The position numbers and the translations under genes are program-made. Shown one piece after another: positions 11,801 through 22,355 of a stretch of DNA of 64,000 nucleotides (its first letter is position 1; each line of letters opens with the position of its first letter). The notes beneath the pieces are model-generated. The model saw only the letters and a list, made by a program, of their open reading frames with translations, ran no database searches and was not told the DNA's origin. This DNA comes from Aurelia coerulea. Taxonomy: Eukaryota > Cnidaria > Scyphozoa > Semaeostomeae > Ulmaridae. The stretch spans positions 42,292,663 to 42,356,662 of the forward strand of contig CM076943.1 of assembly GCA_039566865.1 (NCBI GenBank). Reading direction: 5' to 3'.

Positions 11801-14800
11801 CTGCCTAATCTTATTATGGTCACGTGGCAGGAAGATCTCAATCGCAAATGAATACATTCAATAAATTTTCCGCCACGTGACCAGATATAGACAATAATTT
11901 TTCCTACATGCCTACTGCCATACGTGTTGAAAATGGCATACTGGAAAAACCGGACCCTATGACCCTAAGACCCCTATGACCCCTAGGACCTTTAAGTACT
12001 GAGTTATGAAAGGACCCTTAACACAGAAGGGTCATCCCCTCTGCATAAAGGCTACATGCTAATCAGGATGTTATATGCTAATCAGGTTACTTCTGTGATA
12101 ATTGTTCAAATTTAATGCCAATACCGTTCATTGCAGCCTGGGGGAGGGTTAATACCCTTCAACAGACGTAGCATCAGTAAAAACAACAAACACATTTCAT
12201 TCTTTGAATAGTTGAACAAGGAGTGTTTGATCCCCCGGCAATGGAAGTATTTCCACCCTTTATCAGTGCTCATACTGAAGAAAACAAATTATGAAAACCT
12301 TTGTGTTGAAAGTATGTAAACGACCTTTGTAGAATTACAGTATTCCTAATTTTAGACACAAAATGAAAGAGCCATTGTTGGCGAAATTAATGGCAATTTA
12401 AAACATAGTAATGGCATCATTTCACCGTAAAGAATCATTTGTTAAATCACTGATAAAGGGTGGAAATTCTTCCATTGCCGGGGGATCAAACAATCCTTGT
12501 TCAACTATTCAAAGAATGAAATGTGTTTGTTGTTTGTACTAATGCTACGTCTGTTGAAAGGTATTAACCCCCCCCCCCAGGCTGCAATGAATGGTATTAA
12601 CATTAAATTTGAGCAATTATCGTTTATCGCACAAGTAACCTGATTAGCATATAGCATCCTGATTAGCATGTAGCCCTTATGCAGAGGGGATGATCCTTCG
12701 GTGTTAAGGGTCCTTTCAAAACTCAGTACTTTAAGGTCCTAGGGATCATAGGGGTCTTAGGGTCATAGGGTCCGGTTTTTCCAGTATGCCGTTGAAAATA
12801 AGCTATTACGAAAGAACTGCCTATCCTCAAATTACTGACAATGGGGATAATTTTTGATTCGCGAAGCAGATTTTTCTAAGATCTGCAGAAGATAGGAGCC
12901 AATGAAATTTATTGGTTGGCAAGGGGATAAATTAGACGCCGTGATTTGCAGATCGTAATGAGATGCATTAAAAGATAAACAAGTTAAGAATTGAGTGATT
13001 TCCAGGGTCGAAATTAACCGAAGTAAAATCTTCCTTTTACTAAAATTTAATTTCTCCCCTTCCAGAAAATCAAGGTAAACAGGCCCAAAAAGGAATCTTA
13101 TCTTTCACCAGTCAAATCATCCACAACATAATTTGCAGCTAATACATTCTAAATCTCCGTTCTACTTCCATTATAAATCTCAATTCTATTTCCATTATAA
13201 ATCTCATCAGTGACGCATTTACCCATGGGCCCACTGAGCCCGGGCCCAGGGGCCCCCTAAAATTCTTAAATCTAGGGGGCCCCGAGCAAAATTGGAAAAA
13301 CCCTATAAGTGCTGTTGATGTCACTCTTGTGTTTGAATTGAGTGCTAACGTCTTCAGACAACACCATGGTTTCATATAATGACAATACGTAATGGGCAAG
13401 CAAAGTAGAAATTTGGCAACAACATGAGTTTGTTAAAAAGCCTCTCGAAAAGTTCCTCGATAAAAGGAGGAATCTCGTTGATACCGAAGCCGAAGTCCAA
13501 AAAAAGAAAGAAATTGAAGAGGCGACAACCCCATGAAACACAAAAGCCTATTTCGGATGATCTATAACAGCAAATTGTGAAAGGAGATGAAGCTGCAACT
13601 TCCCAAAGGCTATAACCGCACTTAGATTGTTGCTCAATGCAACGACCACACTTTGCCATGCAGAGTTTCCTCCAGTGAAAGAAGTTTATCCATACTGAAA
13701 GGGTCAAGAGTCAACTAAGGTCCACAATGTCACAATAGCGTGTTGTTGCCTTTTGCTTAATGAATGGCAGCAAATTTTGATGTCTGAGGCAGAGGCGTGG
13801 CCATGGGGGAAGGGGTATGGGGGGCAATTGCCCCCACTTTTGTCCAAATATGGTCTTTGAGATCAGTGGCGTACCCAAGGGGGGTTATGGGGGTCCGGAC
13901 CCCCCCACTTTTCAAAAAGATGGTCCTCGAGATTTGTACAAAAATGCAATAAAATGTGTACCTCAGGGGGGGGGGGGGAGGGTCAGGCAGATCTGTCAGG
14001 CGGTGGTCTTCGAGATTCTTGAACAGCAAGGAGAGAATGGTTTTGTCTAAGGTTTGGTGGAGCAATGCTTTGGGTTTCTAAGAAATGCTTGAACGATGTT
14101 GAGAGAGGCATTCTAAGCCAAAGTAGGATGTCTGTTTTCAAAATTTTCCTGTTTTCAAAAGATTCTTGCAAAAGATGCCATTTACTGACTAAACACTGAT
14201 GAAGTGGCGACAAGAGGCATTTCCTGAATATCATAATAACAACTAGCGCCAAATCAATTTTACAGTAAAGAAGAAAAGCGATTTTGTAATTCGTACTTGA
14301 TATGCTGGGTATAAATTCTCAATGCAAATTCAACAAAACATCCTGCTCATTTTGTGTTCATTGCAGTCATGTTTACGATGCAAAATATGAGTAAAAAGGG
14401 CGTTTCCCTCATTTTCCGAGCGTCTGAAGGGCGTGGTCACAAAAATTTTTTGGGGCTGCGCCCCAGACCCTCTCACTCCTGAGGTGCTGCGTACGCCTCT
14501 GTTTGAGATTCCTGTAAAACCGAAGAGAAACTAACTGGGTATAGGTTGGGAAAGAACTTTCCGAGAAATGGCAAATATGGAATATGGAATCAGGGAATAC
14601 ATTCTAAGTCAAAGTAAAGGATGTTTCTTCACAAAAATACAAAATATCAAAGTTTACTTGTCGCTAATCGCAAGCATGATATTCGGAGATGCATTCTAAG
14701 CCAAAGTAAAGGGCGTGTCCTCAAAAATTTTCCGGGGGCTTCGCCCCCAGGCCCCCCGTTTAGTTTCCCCCACTTAATTTACCCTGGCCACGCCGCTGTC

Positions 14801-17800
14801 CTGAGGGTTTTAGACCCCAAGAAAATCATCCGAAATTTTGCAGCAGTGAAGGCAAGACGAAAATCGTGAAAAACCATTGGACAAGAGTAGTTTTATTGGG
14901 ATGCTAACAGGGTACCGAGTTCTAAGGGGCCCCAACAGACTGAAATGCGGTCCTGAATCTCATGATGTGCAAATGTGTGGGGAATGGAAACGCCTCGCGA
15001 CGGTGAGATGCCAGTAACCTAATAGAATAGAAACTCGAGGAATTTTGGCCTCGAGTGTGGTGTCGTGGGAGCTGGGATCCAGTACCCACTGGTGAGCCAT
15101 GGAGGGAGCTGGGCCTCGACCTAGCCTGTCGGGAGATGGGCCTACAAGCCAGGGGCTCTATCCTTACCTATAAACGCGGTCCCCAACGAGGGAGATAGGC
15201 CTCGTGATTTTTTGCTGCGTGCATGCGGAGGAGATGGGCTCCGATTCGAAACACTGACTTTGGTGCGGGGGAGATGGGCCCCGACTCGAAATACTGAATT
15301 TTGGCTCCTACTGGAAACAGGAGCACATGACAACTGTGGAGGATTTTGGCTCCAAGCTTGTCATGAGGAACCATGAACGTTATTTTGATGTTAGACCATT
15401 TTTCGAGTTTGTGTTTGAAGTGTTTTGTTTAGACAGGCACTTCACCGCCACAAATTGCTTCGCAATTCCCCACAAACGAGAGTAGCAGTAGGGCGTATGC
15501 TATTAAAACCACCTCCTTTTAAACGCGTAAAACAAGACTAATGATAATAATGATACAAATTATAAACCAATAATAATAATAATGATAATAATTAAACGGA
15601 ATGGAGGCTCATCAGGAGTTTTCGTATCAAATATCAATTGTGAAAGACAAAACGGAACACCCAGTGCAGAAAAGCATGGTTCTAGGAAGACCAGAATTCG
15701 AATTTCGCTAATTGTTTGGTTAATTTGTGTTCTGTTGTACCCGCCGGCCTTGGGGGGGGGGGGGGGTAGTGAGTGTTTAGGCGCCAAAGATTACGTACGA
15801 CTGAGGCTAGCCTGGTTTTAAACAGATAATGCGAATGAAAAAAAAATGGAGGATTATAGCAACTTTTCACGGGAAAGGTGAAATGGAAGATTCTGGTAAG
15901 ATGGCGGCTTCGGGTACGTCTCCGTGCCGAGATACACACAGGTAAATATAAACTATAAACAGCAAGCATGCACTGATGCTCTGTCAGTGGGTTCTCTCCG
16001 AAGAAAAGGTGCGATTAATTGCGATACGACCCCACCCGTTTCTTGCATCAGAAATCAGAGGAAATTGTCCCTTTCCTCTGAGTTTCCAACTGAAAAATTG
16101 TCATGAAATTTTTATATTTTTTGCAGTATTTTAAACCTATCTGTTACATCTTCAGCCGTCTCAAAGGCTACCGTATACGCCTAACTATGACGCAGTTTTG
16201 ATATGTCGCATTTGATTAAATTTGATAAAATAATATGACACTCAAGTAGTCTGCTTTTACTCGATATGTGATTTACTACATCTAACAGCACTCCGCAGGA
16301 GCTAGGAATGTTGAAGCGCGAGCGAAGCTCGCGCTTAACTTCCTAGTTGCCACAGAAATGTTGAAAGAATTGCACTGGTTACCCATCAGGTATAGGATCT
16401 TGTATAAACTCTCGTTACTGGTGTTTAAATGCATAAACAATATTGGACCGGCCTATTTAAAGGAATTATTGATCAGTAAAAAAGCTCCAAGATCACTTCG
16501 ATCAGCAAAGCTTTCCCTACTGGAAATCCCAAGAGTGAGAACTGAGACTTTTGGCAAGAAAGCATTTGAATATGCTGCACCTCATACCTGGAACTCTTTG
16601 CCTCTCAATATAAGACATTCCAAGGACATAACTAGTTTCAAGAAGGCAATAAAAACATATTTTTTTGAACAAGCATTTAATCTTTAAGTTTCTTTTTTAT
16701 TGTAAAATACTGTAATTTTTAGGATCTTTATTGTAATTTTAATAGTTTTTGATTTGATGTAACTTTAAGGACTTTGACTTATAAACTGTATGCGCCGCAG
16801 AATATTGTGCAATATAGGGGCGCACTATTAAAAAATCAACTATCTATTTATTTTTTTATTGTTTGCATTTTTCTGCAAGGATTGAGAGCCAATGCTACAA
16901 TTGCCCTGTGTTACACTTGTCCCCGGTCTCCCCTCTACAACTCGCAACTTGCAACTGGCAACTGTAACTTGCACCTAACCAAATCACGATCGTTCTATTC
17001 TTTCTAACTTTGTTATTTCTTATTATGTATTTAGATTGTAACTTTTAGGGTTTTATCTATTTCTTTGTTAAAAAAATATCCCCTGTTGACTGGAGAGAGG
17101 AAAGAAACGATAAAATATTAGAACTTAGCGAGTACACAGCTAAGTTCATTAATCTTCAACTTAATTAAAAGTGCACGTACCTTGCATTTAAAAATCGTAC
17201 ATAAAACACCGGTGGTAGCATAGGTTCCAAATCTTTAACTCGGCGTAAAAAGGTAGGTGTAAAATTCAATGACTTATTTCTTCTGATTGAATGGCTTGAA
17301 AGAAACTTTAGATACTAATCTATAATTCTACCGTTGGACTTTCCAGAAATTTTGAATATTATTTCAAATTACAGCGTATTTTACATTTCAGCTCATTTTA
17401 GGATGTGACGTCATCAATTTTCTAAATCATAAACCAGATGAGTGACAGACTTTTGCTTGACACCATCTGGTATGCATTTATGAACTATGGTTTCCTTCGA
17501 AATTATTTCATGTTACGCCAAACTTTATAGGAATTACGATGGTTTTTAGTTTTTTGAAAATTTTTCTTGAATTCTTGAAAAAGAAGGAAAACACTCTAAT
17601 TCTGAAACTATTGAAGATTTCAGAAAATTCCAACGGTAGAATTATAGAGAATTAGCTAAAGTTTCTTTGAAGTCATTCAGTTCAAAGAAATAGGTCACTC
17701 AATTTTACAACAGCCTTTTTAAAGATTTGGAACCTATGCTACCGGTGGTACGACTACGCGAAGGAAAAATTAATTTAGCTTGCACCTGAAACCAGTAGCT

Positions 17801-17999
17801 ATGTTTTCGGAGAGTCCCGATATTTTATCGTTATGTTACTTTATCAAACCAAAAGGGGGTACTTTTTTGAGACATCGGGTATATAATTGATAACTTTACC
17901 CTGTTAAAATGAATAAAGATGAAGTGAAATATACTCACTTTGATCGACAGAAAATGCAACAAGCACGACAAGAACAATGATGTAGCCAAAACCTTTCAT
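5705..17999 (-). CDS. Ly6/uPAR-type GPI-anchored protein, gene 1 (three exons)
   Basis: Joined exons 17939-17999, 7443-7645 and 5705-5875 give a predicted 144-residue precursor: a 20-residue hydrophobic signal peptide, an LU (three-finger) domain starting LQCHAC and closing RYCCNTNLCN, a Gly/Asn/Ser-rich stalk, and a hydrophobic tail that looks like a GPI signal. Ten cysteines match the usual LU number. By family it should sit on the outer face of the plasma membrane; no ligand can be inferred. Introns are phase 1 and phase 0. Intron 1 is about 10.3 kb, the longest of the array, because of transposon insertions. Two oddities: the exon 2 donor has moved relative to genes 2 and 3, and a stop after FAAVSIM shortens the GPI tail by about eight residues. 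The paralogues make the model strong; expression is unproven. Confidence 0.8.
5957..6060. mobile_element. Left part of a palindromic MITE (same insertion as in gene 2)
   Basis: It starts after CGGTACAAC with ATCATAGACTCTAAATCTTT, matching the start of the element at 26353 at the same position relative to exon 3. It is cut off at 6061, where a sequence beginning ACAGGGTGTCCC starts. Confidence 0.6.
6061..6280. mobile_element. Half copy of a mariner-like MITE (ACAGGGTGTCCC end)
   Basis: It begins CTACAGGGTGTCCCAAAAAA and matches the left arm of the palindromic element at 24023-24619 over about 220 bp, ending at the centre near CAGTCAGCCATTTTGTC. The other arm is missing. Confidence 0.6.
6281..6610. 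mobile_element. G-tract MITE, degraded copy
   Basis: It has the G-run start, the internal GTGCCCAC and GCTCCAGAATTTT stretches, CGGCACATCCCCGTCGG near the end and a closing C run, as in the copies at 59229, 59722 and 60128. No clean target duplication is visible. Confidence 0.5.
6812..6869. mobile_element. 58-bp palindromic MITE
   Basis: Arms TACCCTGGGTACCAGACTCT and its complement around a short loop. Flanked by GCAAATGATC (6802-6811) and GCAAAGGATC (6870-6879), a 10-bp target duplication with one mismatch. Confidence 0.65.
7443..7645 (-). CDS. Gene 1 exon 2, LU domain core
   Basis: The acceptor TTTCAG is followed by codons for SES-LQCHACASAVSMEEC and, later, KSCYDSSGCPAG. Cysteines 1-7 of the LU fold are here, with a C-x5-C spacing at the end as in gene 3. 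The exon closes with VQDKHM before GTAAGA. In genes 2 and 3 the exon ends earlier, and the bases that encode VQDKHM correspond to their intron, so this end is newly acquired. Length 203 nt, phase 1 in and phase 0 out. Confidence 0.85.
8418..10030. mobile_element. DNA-transposon-like insertion with inverted ends
   Basis: Ends CAGTAAAAACCCGCACATAA and a complementary GTGCAGGTTTTTACTG close a 1.6-kb block absent from the paralogous intron of gene 2 (near 28435). AGAACCT motifs recur inside. The flanks are TA on the left and CA on the right, so a TA target site is possible but not clean. No transposase frame. Confidence 0.5.
9243..9383. mobile_element. hAT-like MITE (CAGGGACGTAGG ends)
   Basis: Perfect terminal CAGGGACGTAGG / CCTACGTCCCTG. 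The 8-bp flanks GCATTGTC and GTATTGGC differ at two places. Related to the element at 23275-23443. Confidence 0.6.
10031..11934. other. Gene 1 intron 1, no gene seen
   Basis: Parts match intron 1 of gene 2 (10300-10500 with 28440-28640; 10490-10760 with 31640-31940). A run of 21 C lies at 11185-11205. A block of about 95 bp containing GGTCACGTGGCAGGAAGATC is directly repeated at about 11599-11696 and 11817-11910. Confidence 0.55.
11935..12790. mobile_element. 856-bp near-perfect palindromic element, 9-bp target duplication
   Basis: Ends GGCATACTGGAAAAACCGGA and its complement. The arms stay complementary for about 400 bp each, to a centre near 12360. Exactly flanked by GTTGAAAAT on both sides (11926-11934 and 12791-12799). 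No coding capacity. The 9-bp duplication fits Mutator-like or foldback-type transposition. Confidence 0.85.
13208..13789 (+). pseudogene. hAT transposase remnant, C-terminal part (first piece)
   Basis: Spread over three frames: NFPKAITALRLLLNATTTLC, then VSSSERSLSILK, then RVKSQLRSTMSQ. These are the hAT C-terminal dimerisation motifs (AL-x-LL, ERSFS-x-LK, LRSTM-Q). A hAT-like end CAGTGACGCATTTACC starts at about 13208. It is cut at 13789 by the element 13790-14798 and resumes after it. Confidence 0.65.
13790..14798. mobile_element. hAT-like nonautonomous element inside the hAT transposase remnant
   Basis: Ends CAGAGGCGTGGCCA and TGGCCACGCCGCTG. Flanks GTCTGAGG and TCCTGAGG share six of eight bases. 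The interior holds further GGCGTACCC ends and G/C runs, so it may be nested. Confidence 0.6.
14799..14869 (+). pseudogene. hAT transposase remnant, last residues
   Basis: LRVLDPKKIIRNFAAVKARRKS and stop. The FA-x-KARR ending is typical of hAT transposases and completes the piece ending at 13789. Confidence 0.65.
15055..15365. repeat. Degenerate minisatellite
   Basis: Imperfect units of about 50-70 bp share GGAGATGGGC(C/T)CC and CGAAA(C/T)ACTGA; at least five can be recognised. Confidence 0.55.
15546..15594. repeat. (AAT)n microsatellite
   Basis: Imperfect AAT/ATG tract. Confidence 0.75.
15883..15941 (+). CDS. Candidate first coding exon of an unknown gene
   Basis: ATG codons at 15883 and 15901 are in one frame, both in good initiation context, and read MEDSGKMAASGTSPCRDTHR up to a donor GTAAAT at 15942. 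The ATGGCGGC start and nearby donor look like a true 5' exon, but no downstream exon was found, and it sits inside intron 1 of gene 1 on the opposite strand. It may be coincidence. Confidence 0.22.
16350..16760 (+). pseudogene. LINE 3' fragment
   Basis: Open frame reading LKELHWLPIRYRILYKLSLL, then LLEIPRVRTETFGKKAFEYA and TWNSLPLNIR, the conserved C-terminal region of CR1/L2-like non-LTR polyproteins. No reverse transcriptase core is present; a 5'-truncated copy. Confidence 0.75.
17217..17740. mobile_element. 524-bp palindromic MITE, 9-bp target duplication
   Basis: Ends AGCATAGGTTCCAAATCTTT and its complement, flanked by ACCGGTGGT on both sides. The paralogous site near 32340 has one uninterrupted ACCGGCGGT, an empty site. 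Same family as the elements at 26353, 53300 and 5957. Confidence 0.85.
17939..17999 (-). CDS. Gene 1 exon 1, signal peptide
   Basis: Starts at an ATG with A at -3 and encodes MKGFGYIIVLVVLVAFSVDQ plus one base. The donor is GTGAGT. The 61-nt length and this ATG are conserved in the exon 1 copies at 32532-32592 and 49485-49545, which is why this start was chosen over the in-frame upstream ATG near 18086. Confidence 0.8.
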
Positions 18000-18145
18000 C
18001 TTGATGAATATTGTACGGTTTTGGTTATACTTTGGAAAACGTTTCTCTTTATGGTAGAGCAAGAATGTATTTGTAATACTTCGCAAAGCACTTCTTTATG
18101 GTAGAGCAAGTATGTGTTTGTGATATTCCTCGAATTTTTTTCCAG

Positions 18146-18174
18146 TTTTGTTCCAGAGTCAGGACGTTGATTGG
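18146..18174 (-). promoter_or_regulatory. Gene 1 core promoter region, degraded TATA
   Basis: A CCAAT box (18170-18174 on the minus strand) lies upstream of AACAAAA at 18146-18152. At the same place gene 2 has TATAAAA and gene 3 AATAAAA, so the box here is mutated. Between it and the ATG, a unit of about 49 bp is duplicated (18028-18076 and 18077-18125); genes 2 and 3 have one copy. Inferred from comparison of paralogues only. Confidence 0.4.
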
Positions 18175-18685
18175 CTAGAATATTGTGCGGGATACTGCGA
18201 ACTCCCCCTTTTGTAAATCACAATGAAAAAGACATAAGCTCTGAGTCGCTCACTGATTAATGGAATGGGAGCAAGTTAACAAAGGCAAATGAAGGACGAT
18301 GACCCTACAATCGGTAGTGCGCAGAATCCAAAACTCTTAGACGGGCGTCTTGGTCTTCTGGAAAAATCCAAAAGACTTTAACTGAACAAAATAATACAAT
18401 ACTTTCAGCTGAATTTCTTTCATTTACCTTTTTTCTTTTGTTGTTTAATTTCGTTTTGTAATTGGCGGCTTTCAGAGTGCGTCAATAAGAAGCCAGAAGC
18501 ATGATAAATTGCACGAGAATTTTTCCAGTTGTTCCAAGAACTACTGTACACCAGGATGTTTTGGCAAATGCCCAAAAATTTCCGCATGCCAAAATTAAGA
18601 AACCTCTGTCATACTTTTATTGTCATTTTTGGTTATTTTCTTGTACGAAATAAAACGAGCACTAACGCACTAACCAACCAGGAAC

Positions 18686-18760
18686 TAGCCTGCGCGCAGA
18701 CCCATTGTCGAAAGGATGACTAACAGGCTTTGGAAAATGGGTCTGCACGCACGCAGGCTA
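18686..18760. mobile_element. 75-bp palindromic MITE
   Basis: TAGCCTGCGCGCAGACCCATT-like arms, flanked by ACCAGGAAC and ACCAGGCAC. Present at the same site in unit 3 (50423-50494) but absent from unit 2 (near 35150). Confidence 0.75.
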
Positions 18761-18795
18761 ACCAGGCACCAGCCTAGAATGCCCTTGGTAATGTA

Positions 18796-20538
18796 GGGTA
18801 AGGCGGAGTAAAGTGAACTATTTTGGAGGTTTTTCAAGGATATCCTAAAGAGATTGTAGCTGAATGCAACTTTTTAATGTTGATTTGACATTATGTCTTT
18901 GGGTCAGTTTTTGGTTAGTTTATCCAACAAAAATATTTTTAAAATCTTTTGCCATTGTCTCACAAAAGAGCTTTCTTTGGCGACCGCTCTGCCTAGTTCA
19001 CTTTACCCCAGGCCGGCGTAAATTGAACTACTTAGCAATTGCTCGATAAAACAAAAATGATGCTGGTAATACCCAACAACATGATTTATTTTGCAGCTCT
19101 AAGGCCCAGGGGGGGGGGGGGGTACTCATTGACTTTCAATACGGGGGGGTCCATGCCAATATTTGGTGTCCGAAATTTTATGTTCAATCAATATTTGGGG
19201 TCTGTGAATTACAACATGGACAAAAATTCAATATTTGGGGTCCACAAATCTGAAGAAAGGAAGAATCGTGCAATTTAGCCCTGAATTTGCGAATCATGAA
19301 ATAAATGTTTAGGTATTATTCAAAAACTGAGAAAGATCAAGAAGCTCAAATTGAAATCATTCAAAAACATTTCAGGGACCCCAGAAATAGATAACAATAT
19401 TTGGGGTCTCCAAAACGTTAGACTCAATATTTGGGGTCCCCAAAACATCAGGCTTAATATTTAGGGGTCAGCAAAGAAATAGTGGCATGGGTATTAAAAG
19501 TTAGGGAGTACCCCTCTGGGCTCTAAGGAGTTCTTCGCATGCCAAAACCAAACAAACCCAAAAATTTCACAAGAGTGATATTTAAAAAATCAAATGGTGA
19601 CCTATGTTGAGAATGATCTTTCAAAATCAAATATTAGCCAAAAACTGTTGTCAAAGTCACAAATTCGAGTCAAATTGCGAGACCTAGATACAATTCGATG
19701 AACTATAATGGGAGTATACTTGGAAAATACTATATTGCATACAAATACCAAATCACCACAAAGAGAAAGACTATTTTCAAAGCAGTTCACTTTGCCTTGA
19801 AACCTCCGCCCAGAAATAAAAGCAAAAATAGTCATGAATCTATAACAATTATCAATATTCTAATTTCACAATGATGGCTGTTTATCCTTTCCATGTCGAT
19901 AGGTATACTTCATCAAATCCCAATGAAATTTTTGAGTCAGTACTCAGTAACCGCACTTTTGAATGAAGGCCAAACTTAGGCTGTCTATGTTTGGAGGTTT
20001 TTCAGGGAGCTGGAATCAGAAAATATTTCTGTGTCATCAGAGCGAAAAATTATCCTGCAAATTCATCTGACTTTGTGTTCACATGAGAAAATAGAAAATC
20101 ATGGGTAGTTCACTTTACCCCGGTCGAAGTAAAATATCAACTGAACGGTAGATCTTTTAAAATATCATGTTAGCGTACAAAAAAGTCTTTCTTGGCCCTT
20201 TTCTTTTGGAACAAGTAAACACATGGTATGTGCTTCAATTCCATCAAAACAATTATAGAATTGAATTTCGTCTTGGGGTCAAAAATCAAGACCAAAGATA
20301 GGAGCCCAAACCTAGCAACCATAATTTCCCGAGGTTGTTTTTGCTGCCTCGGGTAAAGGGATTTTTTGCAACAACAGGAAGAACTATTTTGCACCAAAAT
20401 GTTCATTTTCTGTGAGCACATGTAACAAAGCATTGGGCATAAATCGTATTTTATCATTGCATGTCTACTTTTGGAGAGAAACGCGAATGTTCTGAGTAGT
20501 TCACTTTACCCCGTAGTTCACTTTACCCCGTCTTACCC
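18796..20538. mobile_element. Mariner-like nonautonomous element, TA target site
   Basis: Ends GGGTAAGGCGGAGTAAAGTG and a complementary CACTTTACCCCGTCTTACCC. Flanked by TA; units 2 and 3 have the empty site (ATGTAATCAAC). The motif AGTTCACTTTACCCC recurs inside near 19003, 20107 and 20497. It holds the G-tract MITE 19105-19519. No transposase found. Confidence 0.75.
19105..19519. mobile_element. G-tract MITE with 9-bp target duplication
   Basis: Starts CCCAGGGG (G run)-GTACTC and ends GAGTACCCCTCTGG, flanked exactly by GCTCTAAGG on both sides. The interior contains about six copies of AATATTTGGGGTC. Nested in the mariner-like element. Confidence 0.8.
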
Positions 20539-21933
20539 TAATCAACGAAAATTCTAGAAGGAACGATGTGATGCCCTATCTGCCACGCAAATAAAACATC
20601 CAACTAATGAAAATGAAATCGATAAAGATCTCTACTGTATACATTCATTCAATAGCTGTTTAAGTATATATTTATTATGTACTATGCTATTGTTTGAAAC
20701 TGTAATCTTAAAGTTCTTTTGTAAATTGAAAGAATCAGAAAGAACCAAGGTTTTACGAAAACGAATAACTGCACGCAGCAGGCTAATAATTTCCGCAATT
20801 TGCCAGCAAAGTATATCTGGGAGGTTTCGTCACATGACTATCATGTGATTATCTGCACGACGGAAGGGGCTCAGTGCACAAGCGCACAGGAAGATAAAGT
20901 CTGCAGGGCTGGCACAACATTTTTCTTATACGCCACCCCAGCCCTCTTGCTCGTACGGATATGCTTCACTGTCATCTGTTGAGTAGGAAGGATGATTTGG
21001 GATTCTAGACGAATGGAAATTTCTTCCTTTTTTAATTTTATTGGGTATGGAGGGGCAATGTGGGTCTACGGGGCAAAGTGGGTCTACTGAGCTTTTTGCT
21101 AGAAAGATCCTCCCCCGTCAAATCGAAGAAAGGTTGGCTATTTTTCTTGCAATGTTTACATGATAATCTGCCTTTTACACGGCCTTCGACGACGGGGGGG
21201 GGGGCCGAAGGCCATGCCCCCCACATTTCTGCAAATCATCTCGTTCTGAAAGACAGCTCATCATGTTGTGCTGTGCTAATTTTTCTGTGTCAAGTTTACC
21301 CCCCTCCCACTTTTCTGATCTCGTCGTGGACGTTGTTTTATATCAATCATTCGTCTTAAATTTATGTCCACTCATTATATAAAATAATGTTACTGAACGG
21401 CCTACTGTGCAACAATCTCAAAGCCCAGAAAAACATTCTCCTACTGTTATTTTGCTTTTTTGTGAACATGAGGCGAGAGTTTGGACTTTTACAAATGAAA
21501 TAACGTTTATTTCAAAGTCATTGAAGCAATGGCTCTTTTTATGCTTATTTTTCTAACCAGGAGGGGTAATGTGGACCTACTGAGAATTCAGCCATAACTC
21601 AAATTCATGCTTAAAACGTTCGTACTTTAATTCACCCTACCACATTATTTTGCGTCTAAAATTCGAAAAGGATCCTCGAAAAGGATCCGAAATGTAAGTA
21701 AACAAAATGCAGATATTTTTATTTGAGCATTGTCTCTGTCAAAATCATGCAGTACAGGATTTAAACGGGGTGTAAAACTTGGCAGAGTACTAGGTGTGTT
21801 CATTGCTGAGCACTGCTGAACACTGCAAACGATACTGTACAAGTACAGTTTTGATCTGCTACAAAGCTGGAACACAGGTACACTGTGTGCCAGAGCCAAA
21901 CATTTAGATTTAGAGCACAGGCTATATGTGAAC

Positions 21934-22355
21934 CCCAGGGGGATACTTGGTCTGCGAAAATACGGGGACGTGCCGCTGGAAAATCTGAAAAGGCACCCTG
22001 TCCAGGAGTAAAATTCCCGAAAATGATACCCTCTCCCGGAGTACAATTTTTAAAACGATACCCTGTTCTTGAATTTCTTCACACAAAATTGTAGGCTGCC
22101 TTGGGAATTTGATACAAATTTGATAGAAATCTATTAGAAAATGCGGAAATTTTGTCATCCAAACGATTTAAATCACATTCATAATTGCAAATGGCTTACA
22201 ACGACGATACGTAGTCAATTATACAAAACATGGACCCTGTCATGGAGCCGACCATACAAAAGTGAAACGCTGCCCCGGAGTAGAAATCCTGAAAATGATA
22301 CCTTGTTCGGTGGCACGTCCCCGTACGGAAAAATATATGAGTACCCCTCCCCGAG
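21934..22355. mobile_element. G-tract MITE
   Basis: Starts CCCAGGGGGATACTTGG and ends GAGTACCCCTCCCCGAG, with ACGGGGACGTGCC inside each end. Flanked by ATGTGAAC on both sides. Unit 2 has the empty site near 36355 (CAATGTGAACG). Confidence 0.8.

Noticed and set aside
21645..22046. 133-codon open frame on the minus strand
   Set aside because: It runs into the G-tract MITE 21934-22355, so much of it is transposon DNA.
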